From an uncultured Gemmata sp. (GTDB lineage Bacteria; Planctomycetota; Planctomycetia; Gemmatales; Gemmataceae), in contig CALDUT010000012.1 in NCBI GenBank assembly GCA_937924775.1, positions 1 through 64,000 of the forward strand: a stretch of DNA of 64,000 nucleotides. Reading direction: 5' to 3'. Below are positions 20,004 to 29,351 of this stretch, piece after piece. The position numbers and the translations under genes were made by a program. The notes beneath the pieces are model-generated. The model was not told where the DNA came from, searched no databases, and saw only the letters and a program-made list of their open reading frames with translations. Every line of letters starts with the position of its first letter. The first letter of the stretch is position 1.

Positions 20004-20036
20004 TTGACAATTGACGCTGGAATGATGAAATATAAA
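20004..20036 (+). promoter_or_regulatory. Promoter-like AT-rich segment upstream of the DUF1559 gene
   Basis: TTGACA at 20004-20009 is followed immediately by a second TTGAC, and TATAAA occurs at 20031-20036. Spacing is 21 for the first and 14 for the second element, neither ideal. It is the most AT-rich part of the 291-base gap and lies 113 bases before the gene start. Confidence 0.35.
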
Positions 20037-20148
20037 TAGGCTTCGTGAAGAAACGCACTGGTGAAGTTTCTCACGATCGCACGAACATTGGCATTGGTGG
20101 TTTTCAGTGCCAGGGGCGTGCCTTCCGAGATTTTTAGAGGGCTTTTTT

Positions 20149-21171
20149 ATGTCATCCTCTCTCCCAACTCGATCCCGTGCCTTTACGTTGATTGAGCTAT
20201 TGGTGGTGATCGCGATCATTGCGATTCTCATCGGCTTGTTATTGCCGGCGGTGCAGAAGGTCCGCGAGGCCGCCGCGCGGATGCGTTGCCAGAACAATCT
20301 GAAACAACTGGGTTTGGCTATTCACAATTACCAAGATTCGAACAACCGTCTCCCGCGGAACTATCAGCAGGTCGGTGGCAATGTGTGGGAAGCCGTCAGT
20401 GCCAGTGTCCAGATTCTGCCCTACATCGAGCAAGCCCCATTGTATACCCAATTTGAGGCCAACCGGACGAACTGGGGTTTTGTCTATGGCACGCTGTTGA
20501 ACACGGAATTGTCGATTTTCAAATGCCCCTCGGCCCCCGCGGGTCCGCGTCGGGGAACCAACCCCAACGGTTGGGATGGCCCCGGTTCTAACTACGGTTG
20601 GTGTACGGGGAGCTCGATCGAGACGGTGTGGGCTGGCGACCGCTTCAACGGTATGATCTCGTACCAAACCGATCGGCGTTTCGCGGATGTGGTCGACGGT
20701 TTGTCGAACACGATTCTGGCCTCGGAATTCCTCTCGGGGGCGTCGTTCTCCAACAACCCATCGCAAGGCCGCTATCCCTACGACATCTTCTACGTCGGTG
20801 ATGGCCTGTTCAATGCCGTGGCCAACCGCAACTTCCCGACCGTGGCTGAACTGAACGCCATCGGCAGTGCCACGAAGATTGGGCTGCGGTCGAACAATGG
20901 GACACTCTGGGGTTGGTACGCCGCCGCACAATCCACCTTCAACACCGCAGCTCCGCCTAACTGGCAACACCCCACCACCGGTGGCAACTGCTGCCCTGGC
21001 GGCGCGCACGACTGGGGCTTTGGCATCATCCCGCCCCGTAGTGCTCACCCCAATGGCGTCAATGCGGCCTTCGGCGACGGTTCTGTGCGGTTTATTCCCA
21101 ACAACATCGATGTGCTGACCTTCCAATTGCTCGGTCACCGCAACGATGGACGGCCCATCCCGAACTTCTAA
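20149..21171 (+). CDS. DUF1559 protein with type IV prepilin N-terminus
   Basis: The protein has 340 residues from ATG 20149, preceded by AGAGGG at 7 bases. The N-terminus carries the prepilin motif RAFTLIELLVVIAIIAILIG, followed by the planctomycete DUF1559 signature (VQKVREAAARMRCQNNLKQL) and a globular domain with the H-X9-DG-like end (HPNGVNAAFGDGSVRFI). These proteins form a very large family in Planctomycetes; a pseudopilin-like secretion or cell-surface role is inferred. The next gene encodes a small lipoprotein, 28 bases downstream, a frequent pairing. Confidence 0.95.
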   Translation: MSSSLPTRSRAFTLIELLVVIAIIAILIGLLLPAVQKVREAAARMRCQNNLKQLGLAIHNYQDSNNRLPRNYQQVGGNVWEAVSASVQILPYIEQAPLYTQFEANRTNWGFVYGTLLNTELSIFKCPSAPAGPRRGTNPNGWDGPGSNYGWCTGSSIETVWAGDRFNGMISYQTDRRFADVVDGLSNTILASEFLSGASFSNNPSQGRYPYDIFYVGDGLFNAVANRNFPTVAELNAIGSATKIGLRSNNGTLWGWYAAAQSTFNTAAPPNWQHPTTGGNCCPGGAHDWGFGIIPPRSAHPNGVNAAFGDGSVRFIPNNIDVLTFQLLGHRNDGRPIPNF

Positions 21172-21199
21172 CGGCCTTCAACCCAAGGACTCCAACGCT

Positions 21200-21538
21200 A
21201 TGATGTACCGACTGGTTGCTGTAGGAACGCTCACACTGCTTCTAGGAATTGCCGTGGGTTGTGGGCCTCCGGGCCGCGTTGAAGAACGCACCATCGAGGT
21301 GAAACCCAATACCGAGCTGGAACAGGCCAAACAGTATCTGAAAAACTACGCCAACGGCCAACCTCTGGGCAGCGAGGTGACGAGTTTCACCCATCTGGTG
21401 GAATCGGTACGCCGGGACGACCCCACCCGTGCCGAAATCCTCGAAAAAGGATTCGCTGAACTGCAAAAGCCGGGGGTCAATGTCGCGGCAAAGGCTAAGG
21501 AAATCCTTAAGCAACTCGAACCGCGGCCCACCGGCTGA
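21200..21538 (+). CDS. Small lipoprotein paired with DUF1559 gene
   Basis: The protein has 112 residues from ATG 21200, with AAGGA 10 bases upstream; the frame from 21146 overlaps the preceding gene. The N-terminus MMYRLVAVGTLTLLLGIAVGC ends in a lipobox (GIAVGC, Cys21), predicting lipid attachment. The mature protein is a charged helical domain (KPNTELEQAKQYLKNYANGQ, RAEILEKGFAELQKPG). No known domain is recognised. Its place between the prepilin-like gene and a strong terminator suggests a two-gene operon. Confidence 0.75.
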   Translation: MMYRLVAVGTLTLLLGIAVGCGPPGRVEERTIEVKPNTELEQAKQYLKNYANGQPLGSEVTSFTHLVESVRRDDPTRAEILEKGFAELQKPGVNVAAKAKEILKQLEPRPTG

Positions 21539-21550
21539 CACCCCACCCCG

Positions 21551-21579
21551 GCCCGGGCTGGTCCACCCGGGCTTTTTTT
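21551..21579 (+). terminator. Intrinsic terminator after the lipoprotein gene
   Basis: A seven-base-pair GC stem (GCCCGGG at 21551-21557 with CCCGGGC at 21566-21572) is followed by seven thymines (21573-21579). It lies 13 bases after the stop of the lipoprotein gene. Confidence 0.85.
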
Positions 21580-21832
21580 CTGGCCATTTGGGTGACTCGG
21601 GCTGCTCCCGTGAATGATTCACCCACAGGCATCGGGGTGAACCGGTGCCGGGATGACCCAGCACGTTGATACCGGCAACCACTATTCCCCTCACGCGCGG
21701 CTCTTCGTGACGCAACTCGCCAACCGTCGGTCCTACAATAATCTCAAGCGGAAATCCGGGGGGCCAAGCCGATGCCCAATGGAGACGGGGACGACCGCGA
21801 GTGAATTCCCGGGAAATCGAGGGAAGCCGGAG

Positions 21833-23983
21833 ATGGAGTTCGATTGGTCGGGTCGATGTCGGGATACGCTCACTCGCTACGAGGAACCGCTGTTGCGGGC
21901 GGTGGCCGAAAAATTGGTGCGACCACGGACCAAACTGCCTTCCGCCGAACTCGTCGAAAAGATAGTCACAACGCTGACCAATGCCCCAGTGATTGACCGC
22001 CGCCTCAAAGAGCTGCCGCCCGCGGCCCGGCGGATCCTGGCGATCCTCGGATGCAGCCGGCAACCCTGTTGGAAAATTGGACACCTCCTGACGATCCTTG
22101 CGGCCTTCGACCATCACGACGGATTCACCCCAGTTCAAAGCCTGCTCGAAGCCGGCTTGCTATTCCCCGTCCTCGAGGCCACCACCGCGCCGGTGAGTGA
22201 TTTCACGACCTGGTATGGCGCCGCCGGGATGAACGCGGCAAGGGTGTTCACGCATCCGCAGGTCGCGGCTCGGTCGCGAACCGATGCATGGGAGTGGCCG
22301 CGTGACCCCACCGACGCTTCCCTCGCCGTAACCGAGGATCAGCCGCCCGCCGCCGCGGCGGCCGCCGCGCCCACCCCTCCGGACGCGGTCCGGCACGCCG
22401 ATGGGTGGGAATGGCCCCTGCGGTTGGCCGTGGTGTGGCAGCAAGTCCACGCGGAACCGGTTCGCCTCACGCAAAGCGGCACGCTATTCAAACGCGATCT
22501 GCAGCGGCTGCAAACCGATGCGGTGCTGACGGCAGCTCCGGTCGAACAACCTGTTTCCGTGAGCGATGCGGGGGTTTTGGCCTTACTGTGGGCCCAAGCG
22601 GCGGGTTTGGTGGAAGAACGCTCCGCCACGTTGGACGCCACAGCGTTCCCCGCGGTGTGGGCAGGGCCATTGGGTCCGCTTCTGAGCGAGCTATTCGCCG
22701 CGTTGTGGCTGGTGGACGCTTGGGAGCCGCTGGGGGGCTACACCCCCGCCGATAACCCGATGGTTCTTTCGCCCACACCGACGGCGGGTTTGCTCAGCCT
22801 GCTGCTGGCCCGGGAATGGACTTCGCCCCGGGCGATCGCGGCGTGGTTGTGGTCCCATCATCCCTCGTGGGCTGGCTCGTTGCCTGCCAGTGCGGCCCGG
22901 GAACAGGGCACACCGTGGGTGAAAGCCTGGTTGTGGGGAGTGGCGTACCCTTTGGGAGCTGTGGAGGTAACGACGGATCAGGTTCGCTTGTCGGCCTGGG
23001 GGCGGCATTGGTTGTTCGGGGAGCGTGAACCGGCAACGCCACCAACATTCCCGCAAACGCTAGTGGTTCAGCCCAACGCGGAGATTCTGGCCTACCGGCA
23101 AGGACTGACGCCGGAATTGGTCGCGTCGCTGTCGCGTTTTGCGCGGTGGACGAGTCTGGGGCCGGCCTGCACCCTCGAGCTGACCGCAGAGCAGACTTAC
23201 CGCGGCCTCGAAAGCGGCTTATCACTGCCTATGATCGTCCAGACACTCAACCGGCACGGCCTGCGACCGCTTCCACCGGGGGTGGCCGATTTGCTGCAAC
23301 GCTGGGCCAGCAAACGCGAACGCATCACCGTGTTCACGTCGGCGGTCTTAGTGGAATTTCCCACCCCGGCGGAGCTGGAAGCCGCCCTGGCCCGCGGCCT
23401 GGTCGCCCTCCGCCTCACCGACCGCATCGGCATGACGGCCGACGGCAGCGAACCTGCCCTCACCCATTTTCGTCTCATCGGCAATCGCGATTACGAAGCC
23501 AAACCGCAACGCTGTGTGCAGATGGCCGATGATGGCATCACCCTGACGGTGGATACCCCGCAAGCCGATCTGCTGCTAGAAGCGGAAATCGGCCTGTTTG
23601 CCGAGGCCTTACCGGTGGAAGCCAATGGTACCCGGAAGTATCAGCTCAGCGCCGCCACATTGCGGCGGGCGCTGGCCCATGGTCGTTCCCTCGCCGACAT
23701 CGACGCCTGGTTTCTCGAACGAACCGGTGCGCCGCTATCACCCGCCGGCCGCTTGCTCTTGTGCGGCTCACAGCTCGAACCCTGGCACGCCACGCCGCTG
23801 TTGGTCCTGACGGTTCCCACCACCGAAATCGCCGACGGCCTGATGCAATGGCCGGCCACGCGTCCGCGAATCACCGAACGCCTCGGACCGCAGGCTCTGG
23901 TCGTGCGGCCGGACGACCTCCCCGCCCTCCGCGCGGTCCTGGCGGAACTGGGCATCACCATCGACAGCGGCCCGCCGCGCTAA
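21833..23983 (+). CDS. XPB/Ssl2-like helicase-associated protein (Helicase_C_3)
   Basis: The protein has 716 residues from ATG 21833 (MEFDWSGRCRDTLTRYEEPL) with GAGGGA upstream; the open frame extends to 21653 but that part is not family-like. It lacks Walker motifs. The C-terminal domain (residues about 500-716), with YEAKPQRCVQMADDGITLTV and the end module LVLTVPTTEIADGLMQWPA then RLGPQALVVRPDDL, matches the XPB/Ssl2 N-terminal/helicase_C_3 family that accompanies XPB helicases in many bacteria. The middle has winged-helix-like stretches. It follows the XPB gene by 2.4 kb, with two unrelated genes between. Confidence 0.85.
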   Translation: MEFDWSGRCRDTLTRYEEPLLRAVAEKLVRPRTKLPSAELVEKIVTTLTNAPVIDRRLKELPPAARRILAILGCSRQPCWKIGHLLTILAAFDHHDGFTPVQSLLEAGLLFPVLEATTAPVSDFTTWYGAAGMNAARVFTHPQVAARSRTDAWEWPRDPTDASLAVTEDQPPAAAAAAAPTPPDAVRHADGWEWPLRLAVVWQQVHAEPVRLTQSGTLFKRDLQRLQTDAVLTAAPVEQPVSVSDAGVLALLWAQAAGLVEERSATLDATAFPAVWAGPLGPLLSELFAALWLVDAWEPLGGYTPADNPMVLSPTPTAGLLSLLLAREWTSPRAIAAWLWSHHPSWAGSLPASAAREQGTPWVKAWLWGVAYPLGAVEVTTDQVRLSAWGRHWLFGEREPATPPTFPQTLVVQPNAEILAYRQGLTPELVASLSRFARWTSLGPACTLELTAEQTYRGLESGLSLPMIVQTLNRHGLRPLPPGVADLLQRWASKRERITVFTSAVLVEFPTPAELEAALARGLVALRLTDRIGMTADGSEPALTHFRLIGNRDYEAKPQRCVQMADDGITLTVDTPQADLLLEAEIGLFAEALPVEANGTRKYQLSAATLRRALAHGRSLADIDAWFLERTGAPLSPAGRLLLCGSQLEPWHATPLLVLTVPTTEIADGLMQWPATRPRITERLGPQALVVRPDDLPALRAVLAELGITIDSGPPR

Positions 23984-24219
23984 CAATCTCTACCGGGGTT
24001 CGTTCGGATGGCGGCGCGTGTTCGGCAAACGGCACTGTGAAGGGTCGCTCGGTTCTTCCCGGATGGGCAATGAGGCCACCTTGCGCTGGTGAATGTCTGT
24101 CGCGGGCCAAGAACTCTGGATGCGGTCCAGAGAAGCTTCCTGTTGCTTCGCTGCGTCAGTTTGCGATAATCCTCAGAGCCCCCCCGCCCGTTTCTCATCC
24201 CTCCTTCGGAAGTGGCCCG

Positions 24220-25449
24220 ATGATGCGTCTGTGTTTTCTCACGATGTTCCCCCTCGTGGTAGCGGTCACGATGGCTCCGGCGGCAGACTGGCCGCGTTTC
24301 CGGGGCCCCAATGGTACCGGGATAGCTACCGGTCCTCTGCCCACCATCAACCCTCAAACGCCGCTGTGGAGGACCGAACTGCCCGGCAAAGGCAACGGCT
24401 CGCCCATCGTTGTGAATAGCAAAGTTTACCTGCAAGCTGCGTCCGACGATGGCTCGAAACGCTACCTCGTGTGTATCGATGCCGCCACCGGCAAGATTGA
24501 ATGGACGAAAGAACAACCCGGGGCCAAAGGCAAAACGCACGCGAAAAACTCACTGGCCTCCGGCACCCCCGCCAGCGACGGCACGCACCTGTACTGCCAA
24601 TGGTGGGACGGTAGCGGCGTGAGCCTGCACGCCTACGACCTCACCGGTAAGGAATTATGGCGGGTCTCGCTGGGCAGTTACGTCAGTCAGCATGGCCCCG
24701 GCTTCTCACCGATGGTTCACAACGGCCTGGTGTTCGTCAATGTGGACGACGACCAACACGCAGAACTGATCGCGCTGGATGCCAAAACTGGCGACAAGAA
24801 GTGGATCGCCGACCGCAGGCACTACCGGGCCTGTTATCCGACACCGTTTCTGCTGGAACGCCCAGGCCAAACCCCGGAGCTGATTCTGGGCACCACTACC
24901 GCCCTGACCTCCTACGATCCCGCAAGCGGCAACAAGAACTGGGAATACACCCTCACCTGGCCCAAAGGCGAAATGCCACTGCGGGTCATTGGCCATCCGG
25001 TGTTTGTGGCGGGACTCGTGGTGCTGTATTGCGGGGATGGCGGCGGTTCCCGCTACATGGTCGCCGTCGATCCCAACGGCAAAAAGCCGGCCAAAGTCTG
25101 GGAATTGAAAAAAGACACCCCGTATGTCCCGTGTGTGCTGGTGAAGGAGGCCCATTTGTTCTGGATCGGCGACAAGGGAACCGCCAGCTGCGTGGACGGC
25201 AAAACCGGCAAAACGGTGTGGACAGAACGCATCTTCAGTGGCGACGTCACCGCTTCGCCGGTGATGATCGACGATACGATCATCATGATTTCCGAAAAAG
25301 GCGAGATCGCGGCCCTCAAAGCAGCCACCACCTTTGAAGAGCCAACGAAAGTGAACCTCGGCGAAAAGGTGATGGCCACGCCCGCGGTCGTCAATGGCAC
25401 CCTCTTCATCCGCGGCGAAAAACACCTCTTCGCCTTCGGTCAGAAGTAG
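24220..25449 (+). CDS. Secreted PQQ-like beta-propeller protein
   Basis: The protein has 409 residues from the double ATG at 24220/24223 with GGAAG upstream; the long frame to 23761 is an artefact of overlap with the previous gene. A signal peptide (MRLCFLTMFPLVVAVTMAPAA) precedes WPRFRGPNGTGIA, the typical start of planctomycete PQQ-repeat proteins. Propeller repeats follow (DAATGKIEWTKEQP, DAKTGDKKWIADRR, DGKTGKTVWTERIF). The fold binds PQQ or acts as an outer-membrane scaffold; no cofactor-specific catalytic residue is recognisable. Confidence 0.92.
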   Translation: MMRLCFLTMFPLVVAVTMAPAADWPRFRGPNGTGIATGPLPTINPQTPLWRTELPGKGNGSPIVVNSKVYLQAASDDGSKRYLVCIDAATGKIEWTKEQPGAKGKTHAKNSLASGTPASDGTHLYCQWWDGSGVSLHAYDLTGKELWRVSLGSYVSQHGPGFSPMVHNGLVFVNVDDDQHAELIALDAKTGDKKWIADRRHYRACYPTPFLLERPGQTPELILGTTTALTSYDPASGNKNWEYTLTWPKGEMPLRVIGHPVFVAGLVVLYCGDGGGSRYMVAVDPNGKKPAKVWELKKDTPYVPCVLVKEAHLFWIGDKGTASCVDGKTGKTVWTERIFSGDVTASPVMIDDTIIMISEKGEIAALKAATTFEEPTKVNLGEKVMATPAVVNGTLFIRGEKHLFAFGQK

Positions 25450-25560
25450 AGATGCGCAGCGGGCGTCACCGTATCCACGGCGGGCCCGCGCGGCGGAGTT
25501 CCCCGTGACTGTTGTGAAGAGTAGTTCGCCGGGCCGTCCAGTGGTTTCACCCTCAGTCGT

Positions 25561-25875
25561 GTGCAAAGCGATCTGGGCGTGAGTGTTCAAACTGGCCTCG
25601 ACCTCTTCGGGCACATCCCAGCGGTCGCAGTCGATGCAGCCCTGCAAGCGCTACTCCGGCGGCAACGCGGCTTAGCCACGACCATCAACCCCGAGAAGGC
25701 CCGTTCGGAACTGCTCGTGGCCCCCGTACTGACCGAGACTTGGCGTCTGGGAGCCGGGCCCATCGCCCTGTACTCCAGCGTGACCTTCGATGTCGATCCG
25801 GCGACCGATCTGACCGGTGTGTGCGACAATACTATCTATCTCGACATGATAGTTGGCCCGCGGCGGCCGCGGTGA
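25561..25875 (+). pseudogene. Truncated nuclease-like hypothetical protein (N-terminal remnant)
   Basis: The 104-codon frame begins at GTG 25561. The segment LDLFGHIPAVAVDAALQALL then NPEKARSELLVAPVLTETW and TFDVDPATDLTGVCD resembles, from memory, the N-terminal part of a PD-(D/E)XK-like hypothetical family abundant in cyanobacteria and planctomycetes, where EKARSE and a following GxCD element are conserved. In that family GxCD is followed by a longer domain with an EAKN motif; here the frame ends 16 codons later. So this is likely a 3'-truncated remnant. No strong ribosome-binding site was seen. Confidence 0.5.
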
Positions 25876-25999
25876 GGGCGGGCACGGGCCTTGGACATGT
25901 GGGTGGCTGACTCCACCATTCGCGGTGTCATTCCTTTGTCCACTACTACTAGATCCCGGCCGACGCCGAACGAGTGGGATGACTCCGACAGACGCAATA

Positions 26000-26572
26000 T
26001 CAGTCGTTCGCCGGTTTCTTGTTGCCGGTTTCTTTTAGTTCCATGGTCATGGTCATTTTCTGCTCGGCAACTTCAGCAGTCATCGTCGTTTTCAGAATCC
26101 CGACGACATCTTTGGCTGTCCAGACTTTCATATCGCCTTGCAGCTCCAACCCCATGATTTTGGCTTTCACTTTGTAGCTGGTCCATGTTGTGTCGTATTC
26201 CTTCCCGTGGATTTTGATCTTTTCCTTGCCATCTTTCTCTTTCTTGAAGCTGGCTTCACCACCGGGAATAGCTCCACCTTTGGTGGGGTCGAAGGGTTGG
26301 GTAAGGTCGATTTTCTGCTCTTGCTCGGGAATCTCCATTTTGTTGCCGGCGAACTCGACATTGCCGGTGATCTTGATGGTCACTTCCTTGTCGGTTTTCG
26401 CGGTGACGGTTTGGGTGATAGTGCCCGTGATGGTCAGCCCGCCGAGTTCCGCAGTGGTGGTGTAAATGGTGTAGTCGCCGACTTTGGCGTTCTTATACGG
26501 ATTGTCAGTATCAGCAGCGTCCGCGGCAATGGGTGCAACAAGTAGTGCGCAAGCGGCAATCAGTGAACGCAT
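26000..26572 (-). CDS. Secreted lysine-rich beta protein of unknown function
   Basis: The protein has 190 residues from ATG 26572, preceded by AGGAGGA at 10 bases; the frame to 26737 is an extension with no site. A signal peptide (MRSLIAACALLVAPIAADA) is followed by a strand-rich mature domain, with many Lys/Thr and repeats such as ITGTITQTVTAKTDKEVTI and KVKAKIMGLELQGDM. No known family is recognised. It is convergent with the truncated remnant and divergent from the sigma factor. Confidence 0.75.
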   Translation of the reverse strand: MRSLIAACALLVAPIAADAADTDNPYKNAKVGDYTIYTTTAELGGLTITGTITQTVTAKTDKEVTIKITGNVEFAGNKMEIPEQEQKIDLTQPFDPTKGGAIPGGEASFKKEKDGKEKIKIHGKEYDTTWTSYKVKAKIMGLELQGDMKVWTAKDVVGILKTTMTAEVAEQKMTMTMELKETGNKKPAND

Positions 26573-27339
26573 AGTGCCGGTTCCTCCTGTGTGTGGGGTT
26601 GCCCCCGGCCGCCCGGCACGGTGTCGCGAAACCCCATTCTCTGACAGATTAGCGACGAATACTCGTTTGAACAGGTGAGTAGCGACGCTTTTGATGGTCT
26701 TGTTCGCTACCCAACGCCCCCAGGATTTAAGGAGCATCGTGAATTTAGCGGCCCCAAAGAAACCTTTTAGTGTCGGAAATGACGACGCGGTGCCATAATT
26801 GGCTACAGTAGCACAAAATGGGAGCTAAAGTTGGGTTGACTTTGGGAAACTTCTTGCGGCGCAGCGCATCCAAACGGAATGATGGCGGCGTGGAATCTGG
26901 CGAAACGGTAGCGATTCCACGTTCGCGAGCTGGTCTGAACAGAAAAAATGTCGCAACCGACATTGTAGGCTGTCTGGGGCGATTCGTAGTCTGTTGGTTG
27001 GCAGATGATTCCGTCGAACGGGGTGGTTCCTCCATCCGGTGGGGATGCGAGCCGGGTCGCAATTTGTCGATTGTGGAGGTTGTAGCGGCCATGGTGATTT
27101 CGCCTAACAACTGGTTTACGATGAAGATACTCGCAGCGACACTCGCATTCCCCCCCTCCGCGAGCGTTTTGTAAAGGCATTCATCGAGGGTATCGTTTCA
27201 GCGGTCGATACGTTCTTGCGGATTCAGCCGAGCGTGCTTGGCACGGCTGCAAAGCTACTAGGTGGGTGTGGTTTCACCCCGAGTCCGCGATTCACCGACC
27301 GCGACCGATCCCGAGCACTGTTAGACAGGAAGCGAGTTC
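26573..27339. other. Long intergenic region with no convincing gene
   Basis: This 767-base gap separates the divergent secreted-protein and sigma-factor genes. The largest open frame (26818-27174, plus strand) has odd composition, no ribosome-binding site and no similarity I recognise; the opposite-strand frames at 26745-27180 look equally accidental. The gap may contain regulated promoters for the sigma factor, but no clear hexamer pair was identified. Confidence 0.5.
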
Positions 27340-28179
27340 ATGTCGCGACTTCGCCGCTATCGAACGGATGTCGTCCAGTCGCCACTGGAGACCTACCTGC
27401 GCGAGATCAACGAAACCGCGCTTCTGACCGCGGAGGAAGAAAAAGAGTTGGCCCGGGCCATTAGCCAGGGCGATACGGAAGCCCGGGATCGCATGGTCCG
27501 GGCCAATCTCCGCTTGGTGGTCAATATTGCCCGCAGTTACACCGGCAAAGGCTTGTCTTTACAAGACTTGATCGAAGAGGGCAATCTGGGCTTGCTGCGG
27601 GCGGTGGAAGGTTTCGATCCGTCGATGAACACACGTTTCAGCACTTATGCCAGCTATTGGATCAAGCAGAGCATCAAGCGGGCGTTGGTCAACACCGCCA
27701 AGACCATCCGCATTCCCGCGTACATGGTTGAGCTATTAGCCAAATGGCGGCGAGCAACGAACAAACTGACCGACGAACTCGGCCGCCCGCCCACGCATGA
27801 AGAAGTGGCCAAGTTCCTCGGATTGCCCAAAAAGAAGCTGAACATCATTAAGAAAGCGATCCGCGTCTACAACGCGGCCCCCCAAGTGGATCAGAGCGGC
27901 GAACAGGGCTGGAGCATCGAAGAGATGCTCATGGACGCCCGGGCCAAAACCCCCGATACCGAGATGGTCGAAACCGACGATCTCAAGCAGGTTCTGCTGT
28001 TGCTCGACAAAATGGACCCCCGCGAAGCCACTGTCCTACGCATGCGGTTCGGCCTCAACGACGAGGAACCCAAAACCCTTAAGGAAATCGGCGAGTGTCT
28101 GGGCCTGACTCGCGAGCGGGTTCGGCAGATCGAAGGCGAGGCCTTGGCAAAACTCAGCGAAGACCTTTGCGGCGATTAG
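27340..28179 (+). CDS. RNA polymerase sigma factor, RpoD/SigA family (group 2-like)
   Basis: This 279-residue sigma-70 starts at ATG 27340 with AGGAAG nearby. Region 1.2 (SPLETYLREINETALLTAEEE), regions 2.1-2.4 (RANLRLVVNIARSYTGKG, DLIEEGNLGLLRAVEGFDP, RFSTYASYWIKQSIKRA), region 3 (GRPPTHEEVAKFLGLPKKKL) and region 4 (LKEIGECLGLTRERVRQIE) are all recognisable. There is no long region 1.1, and 279 residues is shorter than a primary sigma factor, so this is probably an alternative RpoD-like factor. Such factors are multiple in Planctomycetes. No anti-sigma gene is adjacent. Confidence 0.93.
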   Translation: MSRLRRYRTDVVQSPLETYLREINETALLTAEEEKELARAISQGDTEARDRMVRANLRLVVNIARSYTGKGLSLQDLIEEGNLGLLRAVEGFDPSMNTRFSTYASYWIKQSIKRALVNTAKTIRIPAYMVELLAKWRRATNKLTDELGRPPTHEEVAKFLGLPKKKLNIIKKAIRVYNAAPQVDQSGEQGWSIEEMLMDARAKTPDTEMVETDDLKQVLLLLDKMDPREATVLRMRFGLNDEEPKTLKEIGECLGLTRERVRQIEGEALAKLSEDLCGD

Positions 28180-28686
28180 CTTGACGTTGGTTCTGCCTGC
28201 AGTGGTAGTGGCAAAGCCCGCGTGGTTCAGTCGGCGTCGAGGTGTCCTCACTCATCGATCGGCCTTACAGGCGCTGGTCCCACTCTCGCCCATCGCGGGA
28301 ACACCCCTGCGACGGGGGGGGTCTCAGGGGGGATGAAATGATCCGCGTGGAAGGTTGGCGAATGTTAGAGCGTCACACCGAAGCACTTGTCAATTCTAGA
28401 CATACGAATAATCACCCCCCCCTGTCGCGATTTTACCTCACAATTGGCACGCTTTTTTGAATCGTCAACCGAAGACATACGGCATCGCCGGGATAAAAAC
28501 TTTCCTTCCTCCGACCCGGGGCTCACGAGATTCGAGGGTCTGAACTTCACGGCCATCTCAGGATGCTTGAACAGTTATCGCGACGGGGAGAGAGGATAGC
28601 CGCCGTGGCTAGCCTATTCCGTATTCGGGATTGGCAACATCGCCGAGCCATTGTCGCCCAGAACAACATTGTCCTGTGCCGGCTGT
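28180..28686. other. Gene-free stretch containing a copy of a nearby gene end
   Basis: The 507 bases between the sigma factor and the convergent small membrane protein hold no convincing gene. A 21-base segment at 28638-28658 repeats, with two mismatches, the 3' end of the following gene at 28693-28713. Confidence 0.5.
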
Positions 28687-28713
28687 TCACGACATCGCCG
28701 AGCTGTTGTCGCC
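28638..28713. repeat. Imperfect direct repeat duplicating a gene's 3' end
   Basis: Segments 28638-28658 and 28693-28713 share 19 of 21 bases (both begin CATCGCCGAGC and end TTGTCGCC). The second lies inside the last codons of the small membrane-protein gene; the first is 29 bases past its stop. Confidence 0.65.
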
Positions 28714-28962
28714 GATACGGCTGGCAATCCACGCCAGCAGAATCACAATCACCACCACCGCGGCCACCACCAGCAGGCCGCCAAGGGGATCGTCGGCCGG
28801 CGGTGTGGCTGGGAGTTCTGTACCGCGAGGAGGGGTGGGGCGTGTGGCTGCCGCGGGGGAAGCGGAGTTCGCAGCCTCATCGGCTGAAGCCAGAAGAGGC
28901 GTTAGCATCATCGCCGCGCTGAGAAGGGCAGGCCGGAGAAGCGTTGGCAGTTGGGGTATCAT
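28687..28962 (-). CDS. Small secreted protein with C-terminal membrane segment
   Basis: The protein has 91 residues from ATG 28962, preceded by GGGAGG at 7 bases; the 172-residue frame has an unrelated leader. A signal peptide (MIPQLPTLLRPALLSAAMML then ASADE) is followed by a Pro/Ala linker (TRPTPPRGTELPATPPADDP) and one membrane helix (GGLLVVAAVVVIVILLAWIA) ending near the C-terminus. It is a small bitopic membrane protein of unknown function. Confidence 0.65.
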   Translation of the reverse strand: MIPQLPTLLRPALLSAAMMLTPLLASADEAANSASPAAATRPTPPRGTELPATPPADDPLGGLLVVAAVVVIVILLAWIASRIGDNSSAMS

Positions 28963-29351
28963 CGGGGTGCCTCCCGTGAGGGGTCGGGACTTCGATTCTG
29001 AACGGACACCCGGCTTTACTGTATTATTCGCTGCGGGGCTGTCACAATTCTTTTCTATCCACAGCGCAAAAGCCTCCGGAAAAAGTGAGAAAACCGACTT
29101 TTCCGCGGTGCAACAGCGTTTTTGTACCGCCCCCCCGCCAACCTCCGGTATTGTTTTCCGGAGGGAGGGCTCTTGGTCGGGAGTTGTTGGTTGGAACGAT
29201 CCCATGGAACCTGACCGCTCGATTTGCCAGGATGGCCGGTGGGCTTTCCGTCAGAGATTCTTCGTCGATGGGGGCTGGCCGCGGGGCCGAAGCCCTTGCG
29301 GCCAGGGTCATGGTGTCAGAAGTTCCTAACTGGCTTCGAATTGCATTCCTG

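Noticed and set aside
26818-27174. Possible 118-codon plus-strand gene between the secreted-protein and sigma genes
   Set aside because: No ribosome-binding site, odd composition and no recognisable motif; opposite-strand frames are equally open.
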